From assembly GCA_011009095.1 (NCBI GenBank), contig VTPC01000932.1, forward strand, positions 51,822-115,821: DNA of 64,000 bases, written 5' to 3'. Both the position numbers and the translations under genes were made by a program. Source of the stretch: Ignelater luminosus (lineage: Eukaryota; Arthropoda; Insecta; Coleoptera; Elateridae). This document shows, one piece after another, positions 1 through 11,635 of this stretch. Numbering within the stretch: position 1 is the stretch's first letter; each line of letters starts with the position of its first letter. The notes under the pieces are model-generated. The model was not told where the DNA came from, did no database searches, and worked only from the letters and a program-made list of their open reading frames with translations.

Positions 1-75
1 CACAAGGTGTCCGACAGCGAGGATCGAACGCAGGACCTCTATAAAAGTCAGACCCTGTATCCACGTGACCACATT
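1..75 (-). repeat. tRNA-derived SINE head or tRNA relic (window edge)
   Basis: Read on the minus strand, the first ~75 bases look like a decayed tRNA: a B-box-like GTTCGATCC near 22-34, preceded by GAGGTCCTG, and an A-box-like TGGTCACGTGG near 62-74. This is the layout of an internal RNA polymerase III promoter in tRNA-derived SINEs. The cloverleaf cannot be closed cleanly, so a working tRNA is unlikely. The body of the element would run off the window edge. Confidence 0.4.
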
Positions 76-728
76 ATTCCATTCTTAAAATTTGCCAATT
101 ATGGTAGTATTTAAAGTACAGGAGCTTACATTTAAAAATTAATAATGAAATGTAATTTATTAAGAATACATAAATAAACCAACTATTAGAAAATCTCAGT
201 TATAAATAAATTTAGTTCCATCCTAGACACTTTTACATATCTGCCGTAAAACCAACTGGGAAGATAATAAAAGCATAATTCGATATACCTATAAGTACAA
301 TATCTGTACCAGCCACCGCCCTGTATGTGATTACGGCATCGAAAAAAACTAGTGTTAGAAAAAATATTGTACGTAACGTCAGTAAAGTGTCTTTACTGGA
401 CTTACAAACATGTCTGCTCATCCAGTAAAGTATCACTTTCCCGACTAGTTACGTAAACTACTATTACTCACCAAAACGTGTTGAAAACTTTTTACTTTTT
501 TCAAAAGAATGATTGACCAGTGTGAAAATGGTTTAGACTTCGTAATTGCAGCATTAAGTAATGAAAATGGAAATTGTAAAACGTACAGACTGTGCCAAAA
601 TTAACAAGTTCTTCACCTTCAACTGTTTTCTAAAAAAATCTTTTGTATACATCATATAATAATATAACACATCATTATTTATTAATTATAAGCAATTGAA
701 CTTAAGTATTGTAAAGAAATATTTTTAG

Positions 729-785
729 GAGGACGAAGATCTCCTCATCATCGTCCCTTTGGGTCTGCTCTTCTACGCATTTACA
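729..785 (+). other. GC-richer island with exon-like borders and a short hairpin
   Basis: A 57-base stretch has a good acceptor before it (ATTTTTAG) and a good donor after it (GTAAGC). It is open in all three forward frames and much less AT-rich than its surroundings. It also contains an inverted repeat, GGACGAAGAT against ATCATCGTCC, around a CTCCTC loop. It could be an upstream untranslated exon of the LRRFIP gene that starts 1.3 kb downstream, an exon of a gene to the left, or chance. I recognise no protein motif in it. Confidence 0.25.
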
Positions 786-913
786 GTAAGCAGAAAACCA
801 AACTTACATTACTCGTTCTTCTCAATTTTGAGTATCCTGAAGTTTTCAATTGTGCTTGAAACCTTGCAAGTTTTTGAAAAATATAAAATCCTATTTTAAA
901 TAATTTTGATTTA

Positions 914-1506
914 AGAGCTGTTTGACACTATGCTAAATTCTCTAAAAAATTTTGTATAAATTAATTTTTTAAAAATTTTCGGTCTTTGCAAACGGAGTTT
1001 ACATAGAAATTTTTGTCAACAAAAATTTAATAGAACATGTTCTAAAAATTGGTAAATTTCTTGAAGAAAATTCGCAGTAAACGTAGTCGCGTCCATGCGC
1101 AAACCGACATCAGCCGATTGTCTGCTTGCTTCCCTACTATTTGAGGTTATGTTTAGGAGTCGCATTCAAGATTGATTAAGATGGTCATCTACGGTTGAAA
1201 AATATGTACATGCGGCCGCACTTTAATCTAATAATTCTCGTATTTGGAAAGTGATTCTCACAAAAGCAAAGCTACTACTGTATTTGTGGAATTCTCTTCT
1301 ATAAAGCTGTATTGAGCTTTATTTTAATGTCTAATTACATTTCAATTAAAGCTTTCTAGCAATATCAGCATTCTTAGTAAATTTCACTATCATAGACGGC
1401 CCTCTTAAAGGTCACTGCAAACAGCTGTAAATAGATTTTGCATACAACTCGCTACAACAACGTACCAAAAATTTTCATAAAATTTAGCATAGTGTCAAAC
1501 AGCTCT
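914..1506. mobile_element. MITE with 26 bp terminal inverted repeats
   Basis: Both ends carry the same 26-base inverted repeat beginning AGAGCTGTTTGACACTATGC. It is perfect over that length, then continues as a looser match through an A/T-rich block. The 593 bp interior has no coding frame and contains a GC-richer patch at 1085-1150. No convincing target-site duplication is visible, so the superfamily is undetermined. Confidence 0.7.
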
Positions 1507-1965
1507 AAAAGGTACTTTTTGTATTAGCAAATTATATTATTTGGCAAGGGAAAACTCGGGGTAAACCTGAACATTTTTCAAGACATGTATTTATAATACA
1601 CAAATTATTTAATTTTAGAACCACCGTTAAACTGGTGACTATTACTAATAATAAGATAATCAACTCTAATTAATATTACTCCGATCTGATACAATGGCCC
1701 ATATACTGTGTAAGTTTATAACAGTGTTTGTAATAATAAGCAATTACCTATTTGAATTTGTCTGTTATGCTTATTTTTTGCTTTCTTAAGTGATTTTATT
1801 AAGACAATACCATTATATAAATGTGTTCACTATAAAAATAGCAGCTGCAATCAATTTTGTGACTTACCGGAAATGAAGTTTTCGTAGTTATCAATTTGTG
1901 TTAAAACCTAAATGATAACCAGGAAGATTGATAATCATGAAAACTATTTATAGTTTAGTAGAATT

Positions 1966-2016
1966 ACCAGTTTTTTTTTTCTATTCCTCGCTACGTTCAA
2001 GAATAGAAAACCTGGT
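1966..2016. repeat. Hairpin ~110 bp upstream of the LRRFIP start codon
   Basis: ACCAG-(T-run)-CTATTC is followed after a short loop by GAATAGAAAACCTGGT, giving a stem of about 15 pairs apart from the expanded T-run. It lies just before the LRRFIP start exon, in the likely promoter or 5' leader. No function is claimed. Confidence 0.4.
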
Positions 2017-2123
2017 GATTAAAAGGTGCAGCAACTAAAATTTTTGTTTGCTTATGAAGCCCTTTGTGATTGTTTTTGTATGTTGCCCTTCAGGTGTGTG
2101 TTGGTGTGTCCCTTTTGCTTGCC

Positions 2124-2204
2124 ATGGACGGTGGTGGCGGCCGTAGAAGGGTCGCAGCCAAATCGTCTGCGGAGGACCAGGCGCTTGACTTGATTGCCAA
2201 AGAG
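2124..2204 (+). CDS. Lrrfip: LRRFIP coding exon 1a (distal start)
   Basis: The ATG sits in a good context (GCCATGG) and opens MDGGGGRRRVAAKSSAEDQA..., 27 codons ending in a GTAAGA donor at phase 0. The SAEDQALDLIAKE stretch corresponds to the start of vertebrate LRRFIP proteins, where a SAEDEAL-type motif precedes the AEAR block. The exon is clearly GC-richer than its surroundings. A possible acceptor (CCCTTCAG, ending about 2092) just upstream would allow a 5' untranslated exon. Confidence 0.85.
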
Positions 2205-2445
2205 GTAAGATAAAAATAAGCTTTTTATAAATACAGTACTCGCGATCAACCAATTTAAATCTTTGCTCAAAACTGAGAATAAAATATAAGTTTCTGTTGT
2301 TTACAAATTATTTTTGTAAACCGCCACTCATATTGTAGTGGTATCAAATAAGAATACTTACTGTCGATATGGCAGAGCTATTAAAACAATATTACTAGCA
2401 AGAATTGTACAGAGCAACTACCTTATTTTTTAAAATTCTTAACTA

Positions 2446-2633
2446 TATAAGGTGTTCTATAAATGAGTAACACATTAACTTAAACTATTATTTTTAATGA
2501 GACAAACTTGAATATAATTTAATTTTTTTTAATGGAACTTTCTGTATATTTTGGAAATAATTATTGAGGTTTTAACTATCCATACAGTGTATAATTTATT
2601 CCACTTGATTGAGGAACATCTGGAACACCCTAT
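2446..2633. mobile_element. Small MITE, Tc1/mariner-like ends
   Basis: The left end reads TATATAAGGTGTTC and the right end GGAACACCCTATAT, a short terminal inverted repeat flanked by TA. The ~190 bp body is A/T-rich and non-coding. TA flanks and a GGGTGTTC-type end fit a non-autonomous Tc1/mariner (IS630) derivative inside LRRFIP intron 1. Confidence 0.55.
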
Positions 2634-3216
2634 ATGTTTGAAGTTATCTTATTTCCTATTTATTGCGGCAAATATGAGGTGAATACCACAATTGATTATT
2701 ATTTTGCTATAAAACTGTTTACAATTTCTAGAAAATTCGTGTAAGTATTATTTTTCAATATAGTTAATTCTTCTGTCAGCAATCCTTTTTTTTTGGGAAT
2801 CGTACTGATATACATATACATTAAAAACCTTTTCCTTAAGATCTTTACAAGATTTACTAGAAGTTGCCTAGTGCAGAATCTGGAATCTGTGTCATTTTTT
2901 GCAGAAAAGTCATTCAGGTCTCATTATTATTTGACTGCATTTGCCCGAATCTCCATGAAAGTGGAAAGTTTTCACTTTTTTGCTGTTTGAATTGTCTTTT
3001 TTTGTTATATACATTTCTTGTTATCAAGGTGTGAGAATCGGAGATTGTTTCTTCCCCTTGTTGAGAATGCAAGGTACCCCCTGTGAAAAAAGAAACTTTG
3101 GTTAACTTCAAATGATTGGATAAACGTCTTTGTACTATGCCATGTATGTAAGTATACTAAGTCCATAAGTAATGCAACATTCATCGTCAGGTCCTTGAGT
3201 TTTTTTGGATGTTTTC

Positions 3217-3247
3217 TGTAGTGTAGTGTAGTGTAGTGTAGTGTAGA
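3217..3247. repeat. (TGTAG)n microsatellite
   Basis: About six tandem copies of the pentamer TGTAG, then a degenerate GAGTGAGGTG tail. It lies in the intron upstream of the mariner fragment. Confidence 0.9.
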
Positions 3248-3797
3248 GTGAGGTGATTTTTATTGACCAAGTGATGACTTAAAAACAATACAAAATGTCA
3301 TTTTGTAATACAATTTACTGCTGTTAATAAAAGTTCTCTTTTACAATTTAATTCATGTGTTAACTCCTCGATACATGAAATTTTCAAAGGAATTTCTGAA
3401 TTCGGTCTTCCAGATTGATTGGGTGCATTCTTTACCAGCTCCAATTCTCTCACTCACTTCTGAATTTTGCAAACAGGAAGCGCAGAGTCTCCACAAACAT
3501 CCTTTAGTTGAGTACTTTTTTACTAGTATGTGGAGATAAAAACTTAATAATTGCATTTGCTTTCTACAGAAATATCAATTTTTAAAGTACACTAAATAGA
3601 TTAACCTAATCACAATTGAATCAATAGCTTCCAGTCTAGACACATGTAAAGATTAAAAGGCCAGAGTTTATCATTTTTTCGTAACTTATATGTTTAGCAA
3701 TTTGCGGGCAAACAGTACATAATACGAGAATAAATTGAAAAGTATAATAATTGTTTGACAGGCTGTCAAAGTTACTAAAGTTTTGCATGCTGTAAGA

Positions 3798-4481
3798 ATG
3801 GAGAAAGTTGAAATTCGCGCGGTTATTAAATATTTTCATATTAAGGGTTTATCCCTAAAAGAAATAAAAGCTGAGGTAGACGGCACGTTACGCAAATCTT
3901 CCTCTTCGTGCACCCCACTTAAAACTTGGATTGCTGATTTTAAACATGGTCGCAAGAGCACAGAAGATGCACCCCGTTCAGAAAGGCCGAAACAGCCACC
4001 ACAACAAAAATTATCGAAAGAGTTCGCAAAGTTGTCTTGAATAACCGGCGATTGAAGTTGATGGAAATAGCGGATACTGTGGGCATTTCAACAGAGCGGA
4101 CATATTATATACTAACCGAAGTTTTGGGGGATGAGAAAGTTATCCGCGCAATGGGTTCTGTGACTGCTCACACTGGAGCAAAATCTGACACGCAAAACAG
4201 TTTCGGAGGAGTGTTTAGATTTGTTTAAACGCAATCCCGTAGACTTTTCGCGACGATTTATTACAGTGGATGAGACGTGGATTCACCACTATACCTTAGA
4301 AACGAAGCAGAAATCGAAGCAATGAACTGCCAAAGGAGAACCTGCTCCGAAAAAGGCCAAAACAGTTGCGTCGGCCGGAAAAGTTTTGGCTTCAGTTTTT
4401 TGGGATGCCAAGGGTATTCTTTTTGTAGATTATCTTAAAAAGGGTAAAACAATCAACGCCGCATACTATGCTACCCTACTA
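3798..4481 (+). pseudogene. Mariner (DD34D) transposase fragment, 5' half
   Basis: Starts MEKVEIRAVIKYFHIKGLS, the N-terminal helix-turn-helix of a mariner transposase. It continues in shifting frames through RRLKLMEIADTVGISTERTYY (second helix-turn-helix) and FITVDETWIHHYT, which holds the first catalytic aspartate, to AGKVLASVFWDAKGILFVDYLKKGKTINAAYYATLL. Frameshifts occur near 4000 and 4150, and one Trp codon is TGA near 4323. Similarity stops abruptly at about 4481, where LINE sequence takes over in frame; the DNAP and SPDLAPSD regions are not found downstream. Dead element. The visible ATG is at 3798. Confidence 0.85.
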
Positions 4482-7097
4482 ATAGGAGACGTGAATTTTG
4501 ATTTATTAAGCAAATACAAAGAAGGGGTACGAAAATATACTAATTTATTAAATGCTTATGGTTTAATAAGTTTAATTAATTCCCCCACACGAGAAGAAAA
4601 GATACAGAATAAATTAGTGTCTACTTGTCTAGACCATGTAGTAATTCGATTTGAAAACGAATCATACGAACCGTTTGCTATTAACTATAAAATAGCAGAT
4701 CATTACTTAATAGGAATAAACTTCTTGGCTAATTATGATACACTAGAAGCAAACGAAGATACAATTCGATACGTTATAGATAATGAGAAAGTCAATTATA
4801 TGATTAAACAAGTAAATTGGAAAGAATTAATGAATATTAATAACGTTACACAACTATACGAGAAAATTGTGGCAGCATTTTCTTTAATATACAAATTTTC
4901 GACACGAACTATTAAGCACAATAAAAATAGAAAATATAAAGTACATAACCCATGGATTACAGATGAACTACTTAACGAAATTTCTTTTAAAAACGATATG
5001 TGGAGTACTTACAAATCAAACAAAAATCCAACTTTATTTAGAAAATACAAAGCATTACGAAATACAGTTCAGAAAAAAATAAAGAAAGCTAAAGATAATT
5101 ATTACTACCAAGAGATACGTAAAAATAGTTCCAACATATCAGGAATCAGGTCAATCTTAAATAACAGACTAGGAAGAGGCAACAACAATATAAAACAGTC
5201 ATGTTTAAAAAACTTTAAAGATATTGCTACAGAGGAAGAAATAAAGCAACTAACAAATACTTTCAACAACTTCTTTATTTCAATTATCGACAAATTAAGA
5301 AAGACCAATAATACACATCAACAGGTAATAATTGATACTCAACTACAATCGTTTTTTTTACCATCTATGACTTCAACTGATTTGCACAATATAATACAAA
5401 CATTTGACGTAAATAAAGCTCCTGGATATGACAACATCAGAATGAAAGACATAAAGAATAATCTAAATATACTGTGATATTTTACTACATTTTTTAAATC
5501 GAATGATTAGAAATGGTGAAATTCCAGAAAAAATGAAAATATCAATAGTTACTCCAGTTTATAAAAATGGTAAAAAAGATGATATTAATAACTACAGACC
5601 AATCTCGAATCTTCCATCATTAGAAAAAATTTTAGAGAAATATATAAATGACAAATTAAATAGCTACTTGGATAAATTCTCAATTATACCTAATACACAA
5701 TTTGGTTTCCGAAAAAGAAAGAATACAGAAACGTTATTATTGGATTTTGTTGAAAAAATTAATGTAACTTCAAATGACAGAAAGCATGCATCCGCGATAT
5801 TTCTTGATCTATCAAAACCCTTTGATACAATAGACAGGACTATACTTCTTCGAATAGTAGAAGCTTCCGGAGTAAGAGGCACAGTTCACAAATTATTCGA
5901 AAATTTCTTAACAGATCGAGCACAGACTGTCAAAATTAACAATTGTTACAGTGATTTGAAGCAAACACATTTCGGTGTTCCGCAAGGATGTATTTTATCA
6001 CCAACGTTATTTAACTTATACGTAAAAGATCTACTTCGAACAATGTGTAATATTTATCAATACGCTGATGATACTGCAATATTATCAACAGACATTAATG
6101 AAATTACATGTTTACAGAAACTGCAGAATGATTTCAATTTAATATCAAAATGGTTTACACAACATCATATTTTTATAAACAATACAAAAACTCAAGCTCT
6201 TCAATTTGGAAATTCTAGCATAAATTACATTCTACGAAGTCATAACGAGAAATGCTTATTTTCTGGAAATTTAGTTAATTGCAGTTCTTGCCACAAAATA
6301 AACTTTCTAAATGAAGTCAAATATCTTGGAATAATAGTGCAAGAAGATATGAAATGGACTAGACACATAGAATATGTATCTAACAACTTAAAAAGCCTGT
6401 TATATACATTCTATCAATTACGAACAATTTTGCCAGTGCAAACAAAAATATTAATTTATAAAACTTTGGGAGAATCAATAATAAGATATGGTCTGATGAT
6501 TTATGGTCATACATATACAATACACCTAAAACCTCTATTAAAGGCCCAAAATAATTTCTTAAAGCTTATAAAAAATACCAATAAAAGAACAGATGACATA
6601 AGGAAAGAGCTTGAAATTTTGAAAATTGATCAGTTACGGGATTATATTACCATTTTCAAATATTATTTTAATAAAACATTTCAACAGGTCCAAGAAACTA
6701 CATATAACATTCGACCGTCATCCATAACTTTCATCACTAATAGGTACAATAATTTCTACGGAAGAAACTCAATATATTATTACATTCCAAAATTACTAAA
6801 TGAATTTCCTTATAAAAACATAAAGAAAATTTCTGAGCTGAAAAAGAGGCTTCGTGGATGGTTAATTAACAGATAAATTTACAATAAATTATATATTTAT
6901 TTCTCAAAGAATACATAATTAGTTATTACTACGTTCAAAATCTATTTGATCTTTTCGTTACAGATTATACTAGTAGTTTATATATTGTTAATATAAAACC
7001 TGTAAAAAGTCCATATGGATTCACAGGCAATTCTTGTAATGTAATTATAATAATATATAAATAAATAAAAATAAAAATAAAATAAATAAAAAAATAA
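4482..7097 (+). mobile_element. 5'-truncated non-LTR retrotransposon (LINE), CR1/Jockey-like
   Basis: Encodes the C-terminal part of an APE-type endonuclease (GDVNFDLL, then SCLDHV-type CLDHVVI and a KIADHYL block), then a reverse transcriptase with PVYKNGKKDDINNYRPISNL, GFRKRKNTETLLLDF, DLSKPFDTIDR, GVPQGCILSPTLFNLYVKDL and the catalytic YADDT. The reading frame has one TGA at 5475-5477 and a one-base shift in the T-run near 5495; it is then open to 6876. The tail is a run of AAATA/AAAAT repeats at about 7057-7097, a typical LINE 3' end. No RNase H domain is seen. The clade is my inference from the reverse-transcriptase motifs. The 5' end is truncated and abuts mariner sequence. Confidence 0.85.
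5503..6876 (+). pseudogene. LINE reverse transcriptase frame
   Basis: An open frame of 457 codons carries the reverse transcriptase fingers, palm and thumb: NNYRPISNLPSLEKILEKY near residue 30, QFGFRKRKNTETLLLDF near residue 67, the first palm Asp in FLDLSKPFDTIDR near residue 100, GVPQGC near 155 and YADDTAIL near 185, followed by a connection-like tail to residue 457. The upstream endonuclease part lies in another frame (to 5477), separated by a stop and a one-base shift, so the element can no longer make its full ORF2 protein. In this copy the catalytic motifs of the polymerase are intact. Confidence 0.8.
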
Positions 7098-7227
7098 TCA
7101 AGGTGCTACTTGTTTAGCATTTAGAAAGGAAAAGAGACACTTTATTTTCATAACTATCATTGCATTAACCTGTAGAACGAACTTCGCATTAACTTAGGAG
7201 TAAAAATTGTCAGATTTTTAGTAAATG

Positions 7228-9312
7228 TTCCAACTTATGGAATAAGGCAAGAAGACCCAAATCGGCGTAGGTAATTCAGCAAGTTTTGGGTCACACCTTG
7301 AGTTACCCGTGTGTGACTCGTTGGAATTCAACGCATGATGTTGTAGAAAAAATCTTATTTTCTAAAGAAAAATTGTCAGAGCTTTCTGATAAATTGCTTA
7401 TACCAAGCTTAAGCGAGAACGGCATATTGTTTTTAGAAGAAGACGTTAAAATAACGAAACCGCTTGCGGAAAGCCTTAATTTTCTTCAAGGTGGTCAAAA
7501 TACTTATTATGGGTACCTTCTTTTAAGCATTGTATCTATGCATACAAAACTTGAATAGATAAAACTGGCGGCAGACATTAAACAGTTGTGTAAGCCTCTA
7601 GATTACGTCTTAGAATCCATACAAAAACGATTCAGTGAAGTCTTCAAGTTGCAATTTAAGAGAGCTGTTATAGCTGCAGTGACAAACCCCAGATTTAAGA
7701 TGAGGTGGTATTACGTCTTTAGAGATACAGACGTTCAAATATCTACAAAAGATATTCAGTCTTGGGTACTCGATGCCGCTTTGGACTTTAAAGAGTTACG
7801 AGATTCTGAGCTAGTATAGTCAGTAAAAATGCTGAAGATACGTTTTTTGATTTTAAAGACGACAATGAAACAGTCCAAACTCAGTTAGAATTTGAATTGT
7901 TGAAGTACTTGAATGATAAAAGAACAAACTTGGCAATGTTGAACGATTATGAAGTTATAAAGAAATTATTCATAAAATACAACTGTATTTTACAATTTTC
8001 TGCCCCTGTGGAGCGATTATTTTCATTTACACAAATTACCAACGCACCAAGACGTCACGCACGCAGCGACACCAATCAGGGCCAAATTTACTCTGATGCA
8101 CGTTTAGGTTATAAATAAAGGCTGATTCAATTTTGGCTTCCACATGAGTGTATTAAAGAAAACACGGCAACATAAAAAAATATGTATTTTTGTGTTCAGT
8201 ATTTTAGGTCGATTTATTGCAATCACACATAAAAGATGTTTGCCTCGGCTCCTAAGACATAACGTAATCCGTTTGTCATAATTATCAATAACATCGCGGC
8301 ATCACGCATCAGGCTCAACGTCGATTATCTCGCGTCGGATTTCTTGTTTCAACACTGCAATGATGTTTGGTTGGTTCCTGTAGACTCTACTCTTCAAATA
8401 ACCCCAAAGCAAAAAGTCCAAAGGAGTGATATCGCATGATCTTGGCGGCCAACCTATGTCACCATTTTCTGATATATATAATGCGACCTGAAAATTTTCT
8501 GCGTAATAACGCTATTGTTGCTGCTGCTGTGTGACTGGTAGCACCATCTTGTTGGAACTAAAGAAAATCTTTTTCGAAAATCTGTCTCCTTGTTCACGCA
8601 TCCATTCGGAAAACACACGGCGCTGTAGGTGTGTGTTATTTAAAGTTTGTAAGAATATAAGTGTAAATCTTTGGTCAAGATTCGCTGCGTAGTGGAGTAC
8701 GTAAGGCCCAATTGCTACGAATCGATGTTTTTGGTTGTTCGGTTACACTTTTGCGCACGTTGGCAATATTCTGCTCAGAGCGACCTCTACGAGTATGTTG
8801 TGCGCCCAGAAGGTCGATTTTGAACACCAAAATATTCACGTAGAGCACAGAATGTATTTTTTCTCGGTTTCCCATTTTCGTAATAGGCTTGGATAATTTC
8901 AACGCGTTGTTCTGTCGTGTATTCTACCATGACTAATATCGTTTATGTTTCTAGGTTACAAATCTCAGTTTCACATTCACAGATAACTTGATGTTTTGAA
9001 AATATTTATCTGTATCATGTGGAAGCCAAAACTGAATCACCCTTTATATCATAAAAAGACTGCATCCATATTTTATTGAATGCCGATAAAGTAGAATACC
9101 GTTCTTCATTTGTTTTTTGTAATTAATTATGGCTAATACAATCAAAAATATTCCTTTAAAAAAATCAAAATTTTCATTGAAAAAAAGATTCAAAGAATTT
9201 GTTTTTTTCTATCCGTTTATTGATGTTTATTCTTTATAATGCATACATAAAATTTTTTTGGTGGAGGTCCCTAGGCACTGCCTCAATTGCCTACACGGTA
9301 AATCCGGCCCTG
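7228..9312 (+). mobile_element. hAT transposon relic with intact-looking right end
   Basis: Three frame-shifted stretches (7286-7555, 7586-7816, 7897-8115) read as the C-terminal half of a hAT transposase: LSYPCVTRWNSTHDVVEKI (the TRWNS motif), a LAESLNFLQGGQNTYYGYLL core, and the dimerisation motif SAPVERLFSF. The element's right end is visible at 9312: on the minus strand it starts CAGGGCCGGATTTACCG, the classic hAT terminus. No matching left end was found; the left side meets the LINE tail at about 7100. A DD41D element (8118-9044) is inserted just after the coding part. Stops and shifts make it non-functional. Confidence 0.75.
8118..9044 (-). mobile_element. DD41D (rosa-like) mariner derivative, internally deleted, inserted in the hAT relic
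   Basis: Terminal inverted repeats (about 28 bp, GATTCARTTTTGGCTTCCAC) flank 927 bp, with TA at both junctions as the target duplication. On the minus strand it encodes an N-terminal piece starting MVEYTTEQRVEIIQAY (helix-turn-helix) and a C-terminal piece with QQDGATSHTAA...GWPPRSCDITPLDFLLWGYLK. The part that should hold the first catalytic Asp is missing, and the two halves are in different frames. The spacing from the second to the third Asp is 43 here; two extra residues (IIYIS for the usual IIS) explain the departure from 41. Non-autonomous. Confidence 0.8.
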
Positions 9313-9499
9313 GTTACCGAAAAGTAATACAAATCTTTTATATAGTAAATAATATTCTTGTTAGTTATACTGTTGAGTTAGCTTAGCCTTTTTGTATATT
9401 TCTTAGTTTTATTTTTTAGTTTATTTTGCTTTTGTCAACTTAAATTGTGGTATAAATTGTTATTAAAATATATGTACATATATCTTTTGTAGTTTTATA

Positions 9500-11404
9500 C
9501 AGCGTGTCCGAAAAGTATGGAATATCCTATATATCTCAGTAAATATGCATTTTATGGAAAAATGTATTCTATAAAAGTTGTTTAGTGTTTAGTTTTACAT
9601 TACAGGGCAATACCAAATAACTATTTTAAAAAAAACAAAAGCGCAACGAATAATGCTTCAATTTTTTTTAATAGGAAGGTATCCCTTTATTGTACTCATT
9701 TGATGGAGAATGTTTTTCTCTTTTCAATGATGTAAAACTTTGATACACATGCATAAATAAATTTTGATTAAAACGCAAAACACTGTTTGAAAGTTTATTT
9801 CAATATTCATCTGTAACGAATTGAAAATTTTGTATAACTACACTCTCCAGTTCATAGAAGGTGTTCAAAGTGTGCACCATTTACAGCTTGGCAATGATAA
9901 ATTCGTTTACTGCATTTTGAATCGTTTCTGGTGTGATAGCTCTAATCTCTGTTCTAATACGGTCTTTTAGAGTTTCAATATCTTCGGGCATATCGACATA
10001 AATCTTATTTTTGAGATGGCCCCACAGAAAAAAATCAAGTAGACCTAAATCCGGCGAGCGAGCTGGCCATTCTACTACACCTCTTCTGCCTATCCATCGA
10101 TAAGGGAAAGTATTATCAAGAAACTGTCGGACATTAATTCCGAAAGGAGGAGGAGCCCCGTCTTGTTGCAACCATATTCTGTTATGGGATACATCTGGAT
10201 CTAGTTCATTAGGAAATAGAACAGCTAAAGCAGGAACTAAGTCAAATCTTAAAAAGATAAGCATCCGCTGTTAAATTATGTTCTATAAAAAAAGGTCCCA
10301 AAATTTGTGTTAAAATAATTCCTGCCCAGACATTGACTTTCTGCTGATATTGGGTGTGCCCTTCTACATACCAGCCAGGATTTAGCAAAGACCAGTAGCG
10401 CGTGTTTTGTTTGTTAATGGTACCATTCAAACAAACCGTTGCCTCATCAGTGAAGAGGATATTTTTATGAAAATTTGCATTTTCCTGAAGACATCTTCTA
10501 ATAATTCTTGAACTATACAAGGTTTATACGGATGCCACTTTTCCTTTCTTAGAACTTCGTGTGCAGTGGATTTCTTCAAAGTATGTTCACGAGCAATTTA
10601 TCGAACAGAGACATGTGGATTTTCCACGACAGCCAACATTATATTCTCACGTTGTTCATTATTTAGAGCTTTAGGTCTGCCCGTTTTTGGGCGATCTTTG
10701 ACAGAAGCCGTTTCATGATATTTATGCAAAATTTTACTTACAGTAGACTGAGAAATATGGTATTTGGGGTGCACGTTATTAAACAAATTGCAAAGTTCCT
10801 CCTGTGTTCTCCTTCTGTCTCCATATCCCAGCATCATTAAAATTTCGATACGATGTTTTTCTGATAAATAATCCATAGCAAGTCGTATTTTTTTAACTTT
10901 GTTATCCTCACGTTAATCAAAATGCTTAAATTAATTAAACAAATAACCTTTCGCTTCAGTTCGGTTATTAATTGACATTTCTACGACGCATTGAATTGTT
11001 GCAACAAACAAAAGTGTATCACATTGGCCATAATGTGACTAGATGATATTGAAAATTTAAAAGACCGCGTCTGGAAAGGTAACAGATGAATAAATAAACT
11101 TTTAAGCGTTATTCAAACAATTTTTTGCGTTTTAATCAAAATTTACTTATGCATGTGTATCAAAGTTTTACATCATTGAAAAGAGAAAAACATTCTCTAT
11201 CAAATGAGTACAAGAAAGGGATACCTTCCCATTAAAAAAAATTAAAGCATTATTCGTTGCGCTTTTGTTTTTTTTAAAAATAGTTATTTGGTATTGCCCT
11301 GTAATGTAAAACTAAACACTAAACAACTTTTATAGGAAACATTTTTCCATAAAATGCATATTTACTGAGATATATAGGATATTCCATACTTTTCGGACAC
11401 ACTG
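9500..11404 (-). mobile_element. DD41D (rosa-type) mariner-like transposon with ~292 bp terminal inverted repeats
   Basis: The outer ends read CAGYGTGTCCGAAAAGTATG in inverted orientation, with TA duplicated outside (9498-9499 and 11405-11406). The inverted repeats extend from 9500-9791 and 11113-11404 with only scattered differences, far longer than the 20-30 bp usual for mariner. The transposase lies between them on the minus strand. Total length is 1905 bp. The full structure and clean TA flanks show an entire insertion, but the coding frame is broken. Confidence 0.9.
9881..10876 (-). pseudogene. DD41D transposase, broken by one stop and two frameshifts
   Basis: Starts MDYLSEKHRIEILMMLGYGD (helix-turn-helix) and continues through ISQSTVSKILHKYHETASVK and DRPKTGRPKAL (linker) to a TAA at about 10598. 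Open sequence continues beyond the stop. The catalytic half has ILFTDEATV (first Asp), IWLQQDGAPPP (second Asp) and RSPDLGLLDFFLWGHLKNK (third Asp). Counting between the second and third Asp gives 41 residues, the DD41D spacing of the rosa family. Frameshifts lie near 10520 and 10255. The enzyme would cut and paste DNA at TA sites, but this copy cannot make a complete protein. Confidence 0.85.
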
Positions 11405-11635
11405 TATATCGATAATTATTATTGATAATTTGAAAAAACAGAAAATATGACAAATTATATAAAACAATTTATTTTATAAGTTTCTGTTTAATATCATTAT
11501 AATTTTAAATTTTTTTTTAGTAAGTTGACGAATAAGTCACATTTAGAGAGCAAGTTTCATCAATATATACCTTGATTGTCACTCAAAAACTAAAAAGAAA
11601 GTCTGAAGTTTCTATTTGATAACATTGATAAAGGT

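Noticed and set aside
2035..2270. Minus-strand frames of 72 codons over LRRFIP exon 1a
   Set aside because: Shadows of the GC-richer plus-strand exon, which has the Kozak start, family motif and splice donor.
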